Part shown: positions 24,601-35,251 of the stretch, piece by piece | Layout of the letters: the number at the start of each line of letters is the position of its first letter | How positions within the stretch are numbered: position 1 is the first letter of the stretch | Origin: Anaeramoeba flamelloides | Taxonomy: Eukaryota; Metamonada; Anaeramoebidae | Direction: 5' to 3' | DNA: 64,000 bases | Assembly (NCBI GenBank): GCA_027625915.1 | Contig: JANTQA010000029.1 | Span: forward strand, 4,898,001 to 4,962,000 | The notes under the pieces: generated by a model | Databases searched by the model: none | What the model was told of the DNA's origin: nothing | Seen by the model: the letters and a program-made list of their open reading frames with translations, nothing else | Program-made: the position numbers and the translations under genes

Positions 24601-26820
24601 TTTGAATTTTTATTAACGGGTATTTTAGAAGAACTACTGGACAACAAGGAGAAAAAATGGTCAAAGCATAAAACTGAAGCTGAGGAGTGTCTAATTGAAT
24701 TATCTACCTTTTTTTCTGGTGAAAAGGAGCTCAATAGAATTCGTAAGGAGGAGCAATTGCAATCATGGTTTAAAGAAACTGCAGAGAAGGTCAAAAGTTT
24801 GGAGGATAACGATTTTAAGAGCACGGGCTTAAGAATTCAGGAATTGGTGCGAGCGCTTGAGGGTGTCAAAAGTTTCCATCAGATCCAATCATCGCTTCAA
24901 ATTAAGCAATTCATTGGGCATGTTGAAACCCAGTTACAACAGATGCTCAGGACCCTGAACGTTAAAGAGGAGTTTTTAAATAATTTAAGTATCGTCTCTG
25001 ATATGACGTATGCCTGGAAAATAATGAATGACTATATCCCGTTAATTCAACAGAAAATTAAAAAGCACCCATCGTCGGTAATCAAATTGCGATCCACATT
25101 TCTAAAAATGAATTCCATTGTCGAGCAGCCACTGTTAAGAATCAACCAAGCAGGCTCCAAGGATCAGGTCACGGTTTCAAGATATTACACCTCTGCGCTG
25201 CTTGGATTTGTGAGAAGGGTTTTGGAAATTGTGCCACAGACGATGTTCCGGACATTGCAAGAGATCATCAGCCTGCAAACAGACAAGATTAAGGAAATTC
25301 CCACAAAGATCGCCAAAACGTCGCTTAAGCAATGGGCGCAGCTTGACAACAGGTTTTTATTAGCAAAGCACACCAATTCGATCGCCCTATTTACCCAGGG
25401 GATTCTCGCGATGAAAAAAACACTTGTTGGTGTGGTCGAAATCAACCCAAAGTCCTTGTTAGAAGACGGAATCAGGAAGCAGCTTGTCAGAGAGATCGCC
25501 AAGATTCTGAATGAAAAGTTATTTTTCAAAACTTCCAAAATCGCAGAATTCGAAGCAAAGCTTGAAGACCTTGCAGACACCCTTGATGGGTTCAAAAGAT
25601 CCTTTGAATACATTTCGGACTACATGAACATCTATGGTTTGAAAATTTGGCAAGAGGAGTTTTCCAGAATCGTGAATTATAATGTGGAGCAGGAGTGTAA
25701 TTCCTTTTTGAAAAAAAAGGTCAGAGACCACCAATCGGACTACCAATCAAAGACAATCCCCATCCCGAAATTCCGAAAGCTCGATAACCAATCGATCACC
25801 TGCATGGGGAGGCTTGCAAGAATACTCTTAAAAATTACAGACGTCAAATCAACATCGTTTATTACCTTAATGTCAGCCTGGTTCGACCCAATTAAGGGTA
25901 ACGAAATAATTGGTACAAAGACGATCGGCTTGCTATCGAAATCAATCGGCGTTGCCGGGTTGAATGGGTTGGATAAATTAATTTCCTTTATGTTAGTCGA
26001 CAAATTACAAAATTTCGTTTCCCGTTATTGGTTAATCTTAAAAAACAATCCAGAGTTTAATAGGAACTTACAATTCCTCTCAAAAAAATTGAGGCCAATC
26101 TCAATGACGCCATTGAATCATCAGAAGTTGTACCAACAAACCATTTCCAAATCTTCTCAAATGCTCGATTTGTTTCATAAAATAATCATGGATTTGGGGC
26201 AGGGCCAATTGCTCAGAAAATTGATTTCTAATCAGCTGAACTTCCTTTCCAAAATTGGATCGGGCTTGCTATATTCAACTTTGAAAATCTTAAACAAGGG
26301 GTTGCTTTCAGATGTGCAATCCCATTATGAAAACCCACAGGACAAAACCTATGTCAGCGAGGAATTGATCTCAGAGTTAAATAAATACCTCGAATTAAGC
26401 GGATTCTCAAACCCTTATATGACCATATTCATCACCACAAAGCCAATCAAAATGTTGCCCCTCATCTTGTTTATGTTTACAATATCTCACCTCCAAAAGC
26501 TCGTCTACAATAAAAGACTATGCTCCTTGGTCAGAATTAAAAAAAATGAAGGAATAGATGGCACGCCATTCGTTGTCGGCATCCTGTCCTTATTAAAGCA
26601 ATTCCATTCATCACATCTTAAAAATTACCTCGGTTATTTGGGTCAATATTTAAGAGCTGAAATAAACAAGCTACAAAAGGATTCCAAAAGTTTAATATAC
26701 CCTGAACACATCACCAAATTGATCATGTTTTTAAAAGAATTCTCCAAAATCGGTAATATCAATAAAAGAACAATCGAAGTTTATTTGCCTCCATATTTAT
26801 TAAATTGCCTTGAAGATTAA
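14688..26820 (+). CDS. WASHC5: Strumpellin, WASH complex subunit 5
   Basis: Three exons give about 1146 aa, close to the roughly 1160 aa of animal strumpellin. Exon 1 is 14688-14918, exon 2 is 15055-15348 and exon 3 is 23905-26820. All junctions are GT-AG and phase 0 (donors GTTTGT and GTAAAT). The protein aligns with strumpellin throughout: LRIVS near the N-terminus, DLNEGIFI and GVMLLLMDKKI in exon 2, then CRKTGY, YPETYFSR, LPEHRTTAL, LYVILYF and LLEDGIRKQLV in exon 3. A long conserved block contains FKRSFEYI, MNIYGLKIWQEE, NYNVEQECN and IPIPKF. LLKQFHS lies near the end. Strumpellin is a scaffold of the WASH complex, which activates Arp2/3 on endosomes for cargo sorting. Exon 2 to exon 3 matches the family with no missing residues, so no exon is hidden in the giant intron. 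Exon 3 has much richer base composition than its surroundings. Confidence 0.93.
14919..15054 (+). other. Intron 1 of strumpellin with about 55 consecutive T
   Basis: This 136-base GT-AG intron (donor GTTTGT, acceptor TTAAAG) is largely an uninterrupted T run at about 14993-15047. The flanking exons join in frame and in register with strumpellin (ENNE before, then QLKDIDEE). Tract length in such a run is unreliable in assemblies. Confidence 0.8.
15950..16200. mobile_element. MITE, family with TTTTCATTCAGCTTTCC ends, copy 1
   Basis: The ends are inverted: ATTTTCATTCAATTTTTCC on the left and GGGAAAAGCTGATTGAAAAT on the right. An internal AGAATTGGGG-TTGAATGAT block and an outer tail TTTTATTTTGTGATTAACAG are present. 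The same organisation recurs at about 30855-31100, 38020-38270, 51348-51575 and 55060-55272. It is non-coding and 230-250 bp long, which fits a non-autonomous DNA element. Confidence 0.65.
16540..16700. repeat. Short inverted and tandem repeats
   Basis: GAAATGAAATTTCTTTATT is followed by its diverged inverse, GAAATTTCATTTCTTCA. After that, a 20-base unit of the form AAGCAATTTC-AAAAAAGAA is repeated about three times at 16660-16705. There is no coding potential. Confidence 0.45.
17582..17930. repeat. Tandem duplication of a 167-bp unit
   Basis: Two consecutive, highly similar copies (about 17582-17748 and 17749-17930) each run through TTAGAAAACTAAATAAAG, ATTCAAATACTTCT, GATACTCTTTGAATTAGAAG, TCACTTCAAAATTCTCTC and AACAGATTAGAT, ending CCTTAACAATAAA. 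A third, more diverged copy lies at about 46650-46815, inside the giant intron of the ARF gene. Confidence 0.75.
18640..20300. repeat. Subterminal repeats flanking the DDE transposon
   Basis: TTCATGAAAATATCTGAACTCGTGAAAAACT-like sequence occurs left of the transposase (about 18648-18680). A close copy occurs right of it (about 20250-20282), sharing TTCATGAAAAT and GAACTCGTGAAAAACT. An inverted TTTTCATGAATTT lies at about 18590. These probably mark the element's subterminal regions; exact ends and target duplication were not identified. Confidence 0.45.
18860..20108 (-). mobile_element. DDE transposon with IS5/Harbinger-type transposase (DDE_Tnp_4), decayed
   Basis: The antisense reading carries the three acidic residues of a DDE_Tnp_4 transposase: D in VVAVIDCTVHRI (about 19585), D in ALMVDKGYKG (about 19135) and E in VIIEQFYGRLKNR (about 19000). 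The intervening segment includes SGKHKFHCIKTQT and YHIRCGHPIRRN at the end. A GT-AG intron at 19347-19532 joins the first and second parts in frame. Upstream are a Gly/Arg patch (KGRGGRRGG) and a region matching LSWLRNYDKYEIL...FGISKAWCHD, the usual helical N-terminal part. A possible start is the ATG at 20108, with an acidic leader (MNIEIELENEEE). Several frame changes break the reading upstream of the catalytic core, so it is probably inactive. It cuts bases out and reinserts them as a DNA transposon; it lies antisense inside the strumpellin intron. Confidence 0.75.
21745..22590. repeat. Two diverged direct copies of a 250-bp segment
   Basis: Copy 1 (about 21745-21990) and copy 2 (about 22345-22590) share, in order, TGAATG, TTTTTTGATC, TTTATTTTCAAGTTA, GTATTAG-AAGTAAC-ACTTGAT and TTCTTCCCAATAAAAAG. 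Each is followed by an A-rich stretch. The spacing is about 600 bp. They are non-coding and probably reflect a segmental duplication or two copies of one element. Confidence 0.6.
22690..23180 (-). mobile_element. LINE 3' end split by a hairpin-module array
   Basis: Bases 22690-22712 (AAGGGAGGAAATTAATTTCC-like) and 23105-23180 (TAATTTCTAAATTTTTGTTTAG) match the two halves of the contiguous LINE 3' sequence at 40440-40520. Between them sit two copies of module A (about 22718-22797 and 22858-22942), a half copy of module B (22950-23025) and a run of GGCACT-type spacers (23036-23103). The array therefore appears to be inserted in, or expanded within, a LINE tail in antisense orientation. Confidence 0.6.
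22718..23103. repeat. Palindromic-module array
   Basis: Module A is a near-perfect hairpin of about 80 bases whose arms run from GTTAGGTTTTTTTTA through GAAATAAACMGAAAATTT to an AT-rich loop and back. Two copies are present. Spacers are degenerate repeats of GGCACTCTACG, GGCACTTGACG and CACTCTACGAC with a period of 10-11 bases. A half module B (GTTAGGTTTTCCAGAATTTA) follows. Related arrays are at 28255-28412, 36922-37375, 40862-41085, 47145-47868 and 49240-49590. Confidence 0.75.
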
Positions 26821-27824
26821 ATTAGATTTTTATTTTTTTTTCTTGTTTTCAATTGCTTTTAGAATAGGCGTGGTTAATTTTATAATACACAGAAAAAAAT
26901 AATTGTTTTTTTTTAAATTTTTTTATTTTTTTGATAATCATCCAACATTTTTCTATTTTCTTTTTCTTTTTCTTCTTCTTCTTTTTCTTTCATTCTTCTT
27001 TTTTTCTTCTTCGTTATTTTTTTTATTTTTTTTTTTTTTTATTAATTTTTCTTCTGAATTTAATAGTAAATTTAAAAAAAAAGAAAATAAAGAATAAATT
27101 AATTTTTGAATTTTTTTTTAGGCTATTTGTTTTTACCTTTTTGGAATAAAATCGGGAATTAAAAAAATCGAGTTACAGTGCAATTTATTTTGTTTTTCTA
27201 ACTATTCGGATTCGTAAGATGAAATATTTTAAGATTGATCATTTTTTGAAAAAGTAATACACTTACAAGAAAAATATTACAGCCTTTCCAACCCTACCAT
27301 GAAATCTATGATAAATAGAAAATCCATTCTCTGTCTCATACTTGGCTTTTTATGACAGGTTTTTATGGTTATATGATATCGTATTACAAACCTTGAAATT
27401 TTAGAATAGAATAAAAATTTACCAGAGAGAAAATATTAAAATTTGAATTTTTGACTATAAAACTTCTGAATGATAAATAATTTAGAAAAATTTTCATGTT
27501 TTTGGTGGATCCTAAATTTCGAAAGAACTGAAAATCAAAAGGCAAGATCATTTTAAAAGAAATCATAAAATTCTATCTTCGATCTTTGAAAGCTTTGTTT
27601 TGAATTTTTGAAAATTGTTTCCATAAACAAAAAGGTTTTTTCTCAGTCTTCTAAATAAGAAATTTTTTTAAACAACCTATGTCAAACCATAAAATATATA
27701 TAATAACGTATAACCTCAGATTTTTTTTTTGTGTATTTAACTGAGACAAAAAGCCAATTTCTATGTCTGTTAAATTTTACAGTAGGTTTGGACTATCTGT
27801 AACATTTTTTAAATAGAATTTTAA

Positions 27825-27990
27825 GAGGTAATCCCACTTAATAAATTTTAATTTTTTTAAATTTCTATGGAATACTTTAGCAATAAAACTATCATTTAAA
27901 TTACAAACCTAATTACAAATCAGATTTTGGTTATATTCATTTATCTCCCGATTTATTATATTAGATTCAATTAAAATTGTACAGAATTCA
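27825..27990 (-). mobile_element. Possible diverged LINE 3' tail
   Basis: The stretch resembles the antisense LINE 3' end at 40440-40640 in order: a GAGG-TAATCC hairpin remnant, TTAAATTTCTA, TTACAAATCAGATTTTGGTTAT, then TTTATTATATTAGAT. Similarity is patchy, so this is tentative. Confidence 0.35.
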
Positions 27991-28254
27991 GGTAATTGAC
28001 AATTGCTATACTTGTTGGGAATAAAATTTGTTTTTAAGTCTTATAAAGGTATATTTATCATTTTTTATAATAATCTAATTGTAATAGTTAATCAAAATCA
28101 AAATTAAGAAAAAATCTATTTTTATTGGGCGTAGGGTGTAATTTTGAAGATTTTATTAAAAAAAAAAATGAGAAGAAGAAAAATAATTAAAATAGTAATA
28201 TAAAAAATATTATTTTCATTTACATTGCCAAATTAAAATAAAAATGCTGTTAAA

Positions 28255-28412
28255 TTTTTTAGAATTTAAAAGAATTAAAAAAATCTACGATTTTATTCTC
28301 TTCTTTTGAATTCTTGAGATACGCTGTTAGGTTTTTTTTACTTTTTGAAATATAAAGAAAATTTGTAAAATTATCTTTTTATTTCAAAAATTATAAAAAA
28401 AAAAAAAAACTA
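28255..28412. repeat. Palindromic-module cluster
   Basis: A half module B (AGAATTTAAAAGAATT, then CTTCTTTTGAATTC) is followed by a module A hairpin at 28327-28412, starting GTTAGGTTTTTTTTACTTTT, with a weakly paired right arm. It is preceded at about 28145-28240 by sequence matching the short retroelement of 47003-47140 (GAGAAGAAGAAAAATAATTA). Confidence 0.55.
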
Positions 28413-28718
28413 TACACTATATAACAATTTTTATTGTTTTTTTCAGGGTTTGAAAGAATTTAGTATAACTAGTGATCTTACTCGTTTTTATTTTTTTTTT
28501 TTAATCTTTGTTTGGTTAATTAGGGTTTTTTTAATTTGGGAACTATTAAGAAAATTTCCCCTATTATCTTTTTGTTTCAACAATTTGGTTAAAATTCCTT
28601 CAATTTTGTGAGATAAAATGATTTTTTTTCGGGGTTAGTAACACCATAAAAAACAGCTGAAATTGAAATCTGCGATATTTTATTAAAAAATATATTGATG
28701 CTACTGAGTTCTAGATTC

Positions 28719-28720
<2 letters not shown>

Positions 28721-28758
<38 letters not shown>
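28721..28758. repeat. TA dinucleotide microsatellite
   Basis: About 18-19 uninterrupted AT/TA units. A similar tract lies at 62459-62486. Confidence 0.95.
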
Positions 28759-28761
<3 letters not shown>

Positions 28762-30854
28762 CTTAGCACCCCAAATATACAAATTGCCTTTGAAACAAAA
28801 TTTTTAATTTGAAATTTTATCAAAGTGTTATAAGATCTAGAATTTATTATAAATTATCACATAAAGAAAATTTATAATTTAAAATTACATATTTACTTAC
28901 AATAAAAAGATAACTTGAAAAAAAAATTTCGTCATTTGAAATTTTTTTTTGGTTATTGTGATTTTATTATTTTTCCCTTTGAATTTTATCAAAAATTTTT
29001 TTTTTTTTTTTGAAAAGTTTATCTTGTCATCAAAAACCTCTTAGTTTTAATAATTAAAATACATCAATACTTTACTGTAATTTTTTTGAGGGTCCTTTGC
29101 ACCCCAAAATTACCTTAAATATGTGATTTCAATAATTTATTCATTGTAAAAGTTATTTTGACACCACATAGAAAATTTGTTTTATCAGTTGATTACGACT
29201 CAATAGTGATATCTATATTTGAAAATAAATAATTTACAAATAAAAAAAAAATATAAATTAAATTTGTAAAAAAAAATGTTATTTTTTTTTATTGTGAAAT
29301 TTGGAAATTTTTTCAAACAAGATTTTTTTTCAAATTTATATGATTTGGCCAATAGTTCGAATAAGATTCATAATTGATTATTTTTTTTTTTAATTTTAAT
29401 TATTGTTTAATTTTGTCTTTTTAAAATCTAGAAATAAAATAAACAATGTTATTGAATAAGAGACCATAGACCAGAACTTATTTAACAAGATCTGTATTAA
29501 TTTAGAAAGGGGAAATTCAAATTTTCAAAGATATTATTCAAATTTTTAATAATAATAAAATTCAAAGCAAAAAAGTATTCGTTTTGGGGATTATTTTATT
29601 ATCATTGAATAATATTTAAGAGTTATTTTTTATTTTTTTTCAAAAATTGGGTTTTGTATTTTATCTCTTAAAAAATTTTTATTTGTTTAATTCCAATTTA
29701 ATAAATAGAAATTATTTTACAATTTTTTTTTTTTTTCTGTTTTTTCAAAATAATTTATATTTGTTAAATAAAAGTTTTAGAAAATTATTCATATTAAAAT
29801 TTTAATTTTGACCTAAAGAAATGAATTTAATTCTTCTCTTAAATCAATATTTATCGAAATTTTATCTGAAAACAAAATGGTGTTTTTTTCAGTAATCTAT
29901 TTATTTATTTATTTTTTATCATAAAACCAAACAACGTTGTTTGGTTATTATTATTAATAAATCAATGTGTTGAGTTCTGAATTACTATTACTGTAATAAA
30001 ATCTATGATTTAAAATTAAAATAAAAATAAAAATCTTTAAAAAAAAATGTAAAACATGAATAATTTTTATTTTTTTTTTTCAATTTCAAAAAAAATCAAT
30101 AAATTACATAACTACTTTATCTTTGAAATATTTCGACTTTTTATTATAATTAAAATCTGGATTAAAGACAAATAAGAAATTAAATATATTAGTACATCAA
30201 TATCATTTTAAATTTTTTATTTTAAACTTGATGAAATTTAGGTAAATCCAGGGTTGTGGGTATAAACCAGAAATAATGTTCTTTAAATAAATTTTAAAAA
30301 AGAATTATGAAGATATGGAAAGATCAAAATGTATTTTTTTGACAAAAAAAAGAGCAAAATTTCATTTTTTGAATTTAGAAAAGAAGATCATTTAATCTCA
30401 ATAATTTTGAAAATATGACGAAACTTTTGAAACAATAACATTTAATATTATTGAGCTATTTTGATTAATCAAAGATCTAACCTCAAAAATCAATTTAACT
30501 CCGAAACAAGAATATATATATATGTGTTCCTATCTGGTCTTCAAATACCCTAGTCTGAAAAAAAAAACACAAGTTAAATATTTGTAATGGGTTAAAGGTT
30601 GTCAACATGGGTTATTTACACCATTGTACATTCCAAATAGAAAAACATAAACAAATTTTTTTATAATTTTTAAACTCCCTTTGTTTGTTTTTTATTTTTT
30701 TATGATTGGAATTATGTGTTATTTCAAAATCTGAAATCAAAGTTGATTTTATGATCGAAAAAAAAATAACAAAAAAAAAGAAAATAGGTTGAAATTTTAA
30801 AGACAGAATGAGAACAGTAACCATTAAGCAACAAACCTACATGGAAATTCAAAA

Positions 30855-31100
30855 TACTATTTGTTGTATAATAAATGGAATAAAATTTTCATTCAACTTA
30901 TCCAAAAATTAGATTTTTAAAAGCATGTTAATTTTCTAATTTGTTAATTCTTATAATCATGTTGAATGGTAAACTTCTCTTTTAGAATTGCGTATTTTGA
31001 TAGACTTATTTTAATACTTTGGTTATTTATTTAATTCTTTGTTTGAAAAGCTGAATGAAATTTTTGATCTTTTTATTTTACAATTACCAGTATTTTTATT
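30855..31100. mobile_element. MITE, TTTTCATTCAGCTTTCC family, copy 2
   Basis: Starts ATACTATTTGTTG-ATAATAAAT, then ATTTTCATTCAACTTATCC. Ends TTGAAAAGCTGAATGAAAT, then TTTTATTTTACAATTACCAG. The internal TTAGAATTG block of the family is present. Confidence 0.65.
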
Positions 31101-31668
31101 GAATGAGACATGGTAATTCAATAGTTTCATTTTTAAAAACAAGAACAGATATTTTTAAATTTTTCATAAAGAGACGATTAGTTTTGAATCATTTCAAATA
31201 GTCCTCTTTTATTTGGTCTTTTTAGGAAAAAGGGAAAATATTTTAAAAAATTAATTTTTCATGGTTTACGTTAAATAGGAAATAAAAAATAAATCGGAAA
31301 TTAAAAAAAGTATTTTAATATCATTTTCAATTGGTGGTAAATGATATAAAGAACTTATTTTGGGAAAAAAAGTCGAAAAATCACAAAATAAAATTAGAGA
31401 AAAAAAATCACTTTTATTGGTATTTGTTAAATTTGAGGTTTGAAACTCAAAAATTAAGGAACTTTTCTTGAATATTAAAAAAGAAATTTGTCAATAAACA
31501 TAACGTAAAACTAAAAAATTCTTTTGGGTTAACTCTAAAAATTTATCTGTCTAATGAACCAAGAGGATTAAAAAATGAAATTTACAAACGGTTTTCATCC
31601 TTCCTCAAGAAAAAATCAATAATTTTTCAATTAAAACCAAGATCCGAAATAAAAAAGAGCATTTTTTT

Positions 31669-34460
31669 CAGACTTGGACATTTAGAGAAATCATGGAATT
31701 TTTCACATTATGAGAAAAAATTCCTCTAAAAAATTTAAATAGAGAAATTTTTTTCACAACTTGAGTAAAAAAAAAATAGATAAAAAATAGATAAAGTTTC
31801 TTTATTTTCTTATTTTTTTTGAAAAAAAATATGAGAGAAGAACATAGATAGAACTATAAAAAGATCAAGAATCAAAAATAAAAAAAAAATTGTATTTAAA
31901 GTATTTTATTTTTTCGATAATTAAAACGAAAAAATGCCTCAGTTTGAATTGTTTCTAATTTCATTAAAGTTCTTTTTGTTGATTGTATATTTTTCACAAT
32001 CGAAAAAAACCTTTCCACTTCAGTTGAGGTTGGTTGAATTGATAACAAATCAAGACATATTTACTTAAGCATGGAAAAATATTTTTCATACTTAACCAAA
32101 AATGTATTGGACTTTGAGTTTGGATTGTTTCAAGTGTTTTCAGATAATGTTGAAACCTTAACCATTCTCCCAAAATTGAACCATTAATATATTCCAAAAT
32201 TTCAGGTATGGGCAAATCTTCTTTTCGAATATTTGGTAAAATGTTTTCAGGGCTAAACCAGTAGTACATTTTAATTACATCATCAGCAAGGTTAATTCTT
32301 GTTTCATATTGTTGTATACGCGTGAAAAAAAAATTTAATTTTATCTTTTGTTTCTCTGTATTGTGGTTTTTCTGGCACAAAGTTATAAAAATTTTTGTAT
32401 TCTAATTGAAAAAATAAATTTTTAAAATTTATCCAATTTTTTATTGTCTGGTTAGAGATGCAGTGCGCTTGTAACCCTTGTATCAGTGGTAGAATAAAAG
32501 AAGCAATGTATTCTATAAAAACCAATTCTTCTAAGAAAATTTTACTTGAAAGATGTTCAATCAAGATGTTTGACGTTTTTGAGCGTTCTTCTAATTGAAT
32601 AAATTGTTTCAATTTGTCTTTATTATGAAGCACCTCAATACATGTTTGTAACCAAGTTCCCCAGCGTGTAAGACAAGGTAAAGAAATCAATTTACCATTT
32701 TTTTTGTAACCATCTTCTTTTTTCTTCCTGCTTGTTTTCCAGCTTTAAAAAAATTTTTTTAAGCTTGGAACATACCAGATTTGCAAGATCAAATGAATCT
32801 ATCAACTTAGCGCTTATTAAATGTAATGTATGGCATGCACATATGATATGTTTGATTTCACAAACTTTTGTTAAAGTCTTCCCCAATTTGCAACATACGG
32901 GTGCACCATCAGATACAAGTGCTGTTATCTTTTTTAAATGGAATTTCATAATATTCTAAAGATTTTCGAATAAAAAGTTCCATATTTGTTGCTGTCATCT
33001 CTTGTATTTCATCAAGTTCTAAAACCCACGTATCTGTTGAAGTAGCAGCTAATAACGCAACTAGTGGCCGGGATAAACGATCTGTTGCCTCATCAATTAT
33101 TAAACAGAAAGATTTATCTTTTAGTTTATGTTTCAAGGTTTTTTTTTTCATCGTCGAGTAATTGTGGTAGAGTTCTTCGGACAGTTGTTCTCGATGGAAA
33201 AGTATGGACCGATCTAATCATTGGTAGATTTTGAACTTGGAACAAGTGTTGTGCCATGTTATAAGATATTCCAGATTTTAATAATATCTTGACAATATCT
33301 GATAACGAGCCAAGCGTGTGTGTTTGTAACATTTTAAGTGCATTGCAATGTTTTGATGAAGTAAAGTGTCGTTCCATATTATATTTGATGGCAGTGATAA
33401 CTGAATTACATTGGGTACATTGAACAAAATAATTTTCATTCAAAAACAAAGGTTGATTATCTACATTTTTTTATTAGAATGAAATTCGAAAATGTTTCAT
33501 CCTTTAACCAACTTTCAATATTTTGCAGTTTTCTTATATCTTCTCCAATTCTTGTTTGTATTGTTTTTTATAAGTTTACCATTGCTAATTTCTGTTTTGA
33601 GCCTCACTCTTCTCTTGGATGGTAAACATAATGTTTCAGAATTGGTTTCTTTTTTCAATTTGTATTTCTTCTGCCTTTGATTGATCAGTCACTTGATTGT
33701 TATTTGGTCTACTGCTTCTTTCTTTGGTAATTGCTGGTATGTTGCTCTTTCCATTCCCCCTTGCATCTGCTTGTTATCTTCTTCTTTTCCTTTTCTTTTT
33801 TCCTTGCACTTCTGCTTGCTTTTGATCACTGGATCGTGCTTCACATTCTTCTTGCACTTCTTCTCAACATTGATTGTTGTATCACGAGTATCACCCATGT
33901 TGCCCTTACTCTTCATCTTCTTTTTTGTTATCTTCAATGCATTTGTTCTTCTTCTTGACCTTGCTCTTCTTCTTTGCTTTGTTCTTCTTCTTTTCCTTGC
34001 TCTCTCCGTTGCTGTCTTGGTTACCCTTGATCGCAACTTCTTTTTTTTGAACATTTTCTTCTTTTTTCATGTATCTTCACGTTTGGGTCCTTGTTTTCAT
34101 CCAAATACCCATCAAGTTCAAGGGCCTTCGGAACCAAACTCCTTATATGATCTATCAACATAGTTTCTACGTGAGTAACTCCAGTGAGACTTCTTCGGCG
34201 CGGGATACGTCGCATCCTTTCTTTCTTGATTACATTCGTCGTCTTCTTCTTCGATGAATGTTTCTTCTTTTCGAAAAAATGTTTTTTCTTCTTCGATGAG
34301 TGCATCTTCTTTGATGTATGTCTCTTCTTCGACGACTGCCTATTCTTCTTAGATCTATGGTTCGACCGTCTCTTTTTTTAAAAGTTGTACAAAGTTACTC
34401 CTTTTATTCGGCTCAGTGGATATTTTACGTTTCTTTCTTGTTGTCATCTCTATTATGATA

Positions 34461-34496
<36 letters not shown>

Positions 34497-34567
34497 TCAA
34501 AAAAAAAAAGAAACAAAAAAAAATCAAAAAAAATCAAAAAAAATCAAATCAGTTCAAAAAAACTTTC

Positions 34568-34598
<31 letters not shown>

Positions 34599-35003
34599 TA
34601 AGAGGAAATAAACAAAATTACCAATTCAGAACAATAAAAAAAATTATTTTCAAAATGTGAAATTTGTTTAAATTCGATTTGAGTTAGAATTTTATAATTC
34701 GAAACTGGATTGTTTAGAGTCAAATAAACTCGAATTACTACTCTAAATTCCTCTAAGAAATTTCTCAAAAAGAAATGACGTATAATTTTTTCTTCACAAA
34801 AAGAAAATGACTCAGTTTCTATTTAGAGTAAAAAAAAATTTTCTACTCTAATTTCCTTTAAAGCAATACTTCTATCATGAAATATTACTTCTATCCATTG
34901 TCTCGGACAAGGAGGAAAAATGATGATAGTGTAACATTTTTTTAATTAGAGAAATCTCTTTCTCTATATTTCTGATCATTTTTCCTCATTTTGTCCAAGT
35001 CTG
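31669..35003 (-). mobile_element. hAT-superfamily DNA transposon, 3.3 kb
   Basis: Terminal inverted repeats CAGACTTGGACA (31669-31680) and TGTCCAAGTCTG (34992-35003) match perfectly. They are flanked by identical 8-bp duplications ATTTTTTT (31661-31668 and 35004-35011). An 8-bp duplication and a CAG-starting repeat are diagnostic of hAT elements, although this particular duplication is low-complexity. A subterminal copy of the end (CTCGGACAAGGAGGAAAAAT in inverted orientation near 34905) is also present, as is usual for hAT binding sites. Inside is an antisense transposase gene occupying most of the element. The base composition of the element is richer than its flanks, suggesting fairly recent arrival from another context. 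Confidence 0.85.
31896..34447 (-). pseudogene. hAT transposase, broken
   Basis: Reading antisense, a likely start is the ATG at 34447 (MTTRKKRKIS), followed by about 900 bases encoding a very basic Lys/Arg-rich region. Then come a C-x2-C...H...H BED-like finger (CTQCNSVITA...ERHFTSSKHC, about 33410-33340), LIIDEATD (about 33100), ALVSDGAPVCC (about 32900) and CACHTLHL (about 32830). CLTRWGTWLQT (about 32675) follows, and the C-terminal dimerisation motif TSTEVERFFS lies near 32010. These are in the order expected for hAT transposases. At least four frame changes separate the blocks, several of them in A runs (near 33135, 32700 and 32325), so the gene as given cannot make a full protein. Whether the breaks are real decay or homopolymer error is unresolved. 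Confidence 0.8.
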
Positions 35004-35050
35004 ATTTTTTTTTATTAAACCAAAACAATTAAAACAAATAAATTTTTATA

Positions 35051-35251
35051 TACAGTCAGTTTCACTTTTAAGGCACAAACTTACAACGAAATTTATGGCA
35101 CAAAAAAAATCTCAAATTAAAGCACAAAATTCAGTTTCTAGTAAAAATAAATTGTAAAACAAAAAAAGCCAAATTTTGTGCCTTAATTTGACGTTTTTTT
35201 GTGCCTTAAATTTCGTTGAAAGTTTGTGCCTTAAAAGTGAAACTGACTGTA
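35051..35251. mobile_element. Palindromic MITE (TA target, Tc1/mariner-like)
   Basis: Two inverted arms of about 80 bases (35051-35131 and 35170-35251) differ at only a few positions. The tips read TACAGTCAGTTTCAC and GTGAAACTGACTGTA. Each arm holds three TTAAGGCACAAA boxes about 25 bases apart. The terminal TA on both sides fits insertion at TA, as in Tc1/mariner-derived MITEs. It has no coding capacity. Its right end directly touches the ATG of the linker-histone-like gene. Confidence 0.85.

Larger units (their letters stand above)
26821..31660. other. Non-coding region downstream of strumpellin
   Basis: No gene is supportable here. Frames at 26903-27149 are Phe-only translations of T tracts. 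The region holds a possible LINE tail (27825-27990), a hairpin-module cluster (28255-28412), a TA dinucleotide repeat (28721-28758) and one MITE copy (30855-31100). The rest is A/T tracts. Confidence 0.5.

Noticed and set aside
26903-27149. Frames rich in Phe after strumpellin
   Set aside because: These are pure T-tract translations with no codon variety.
34416-34601. Lys-rich sense frame across a long A run
   Set aside because: It arises from the A tracts inside the hAT element, on the strand opposite to the transposase.
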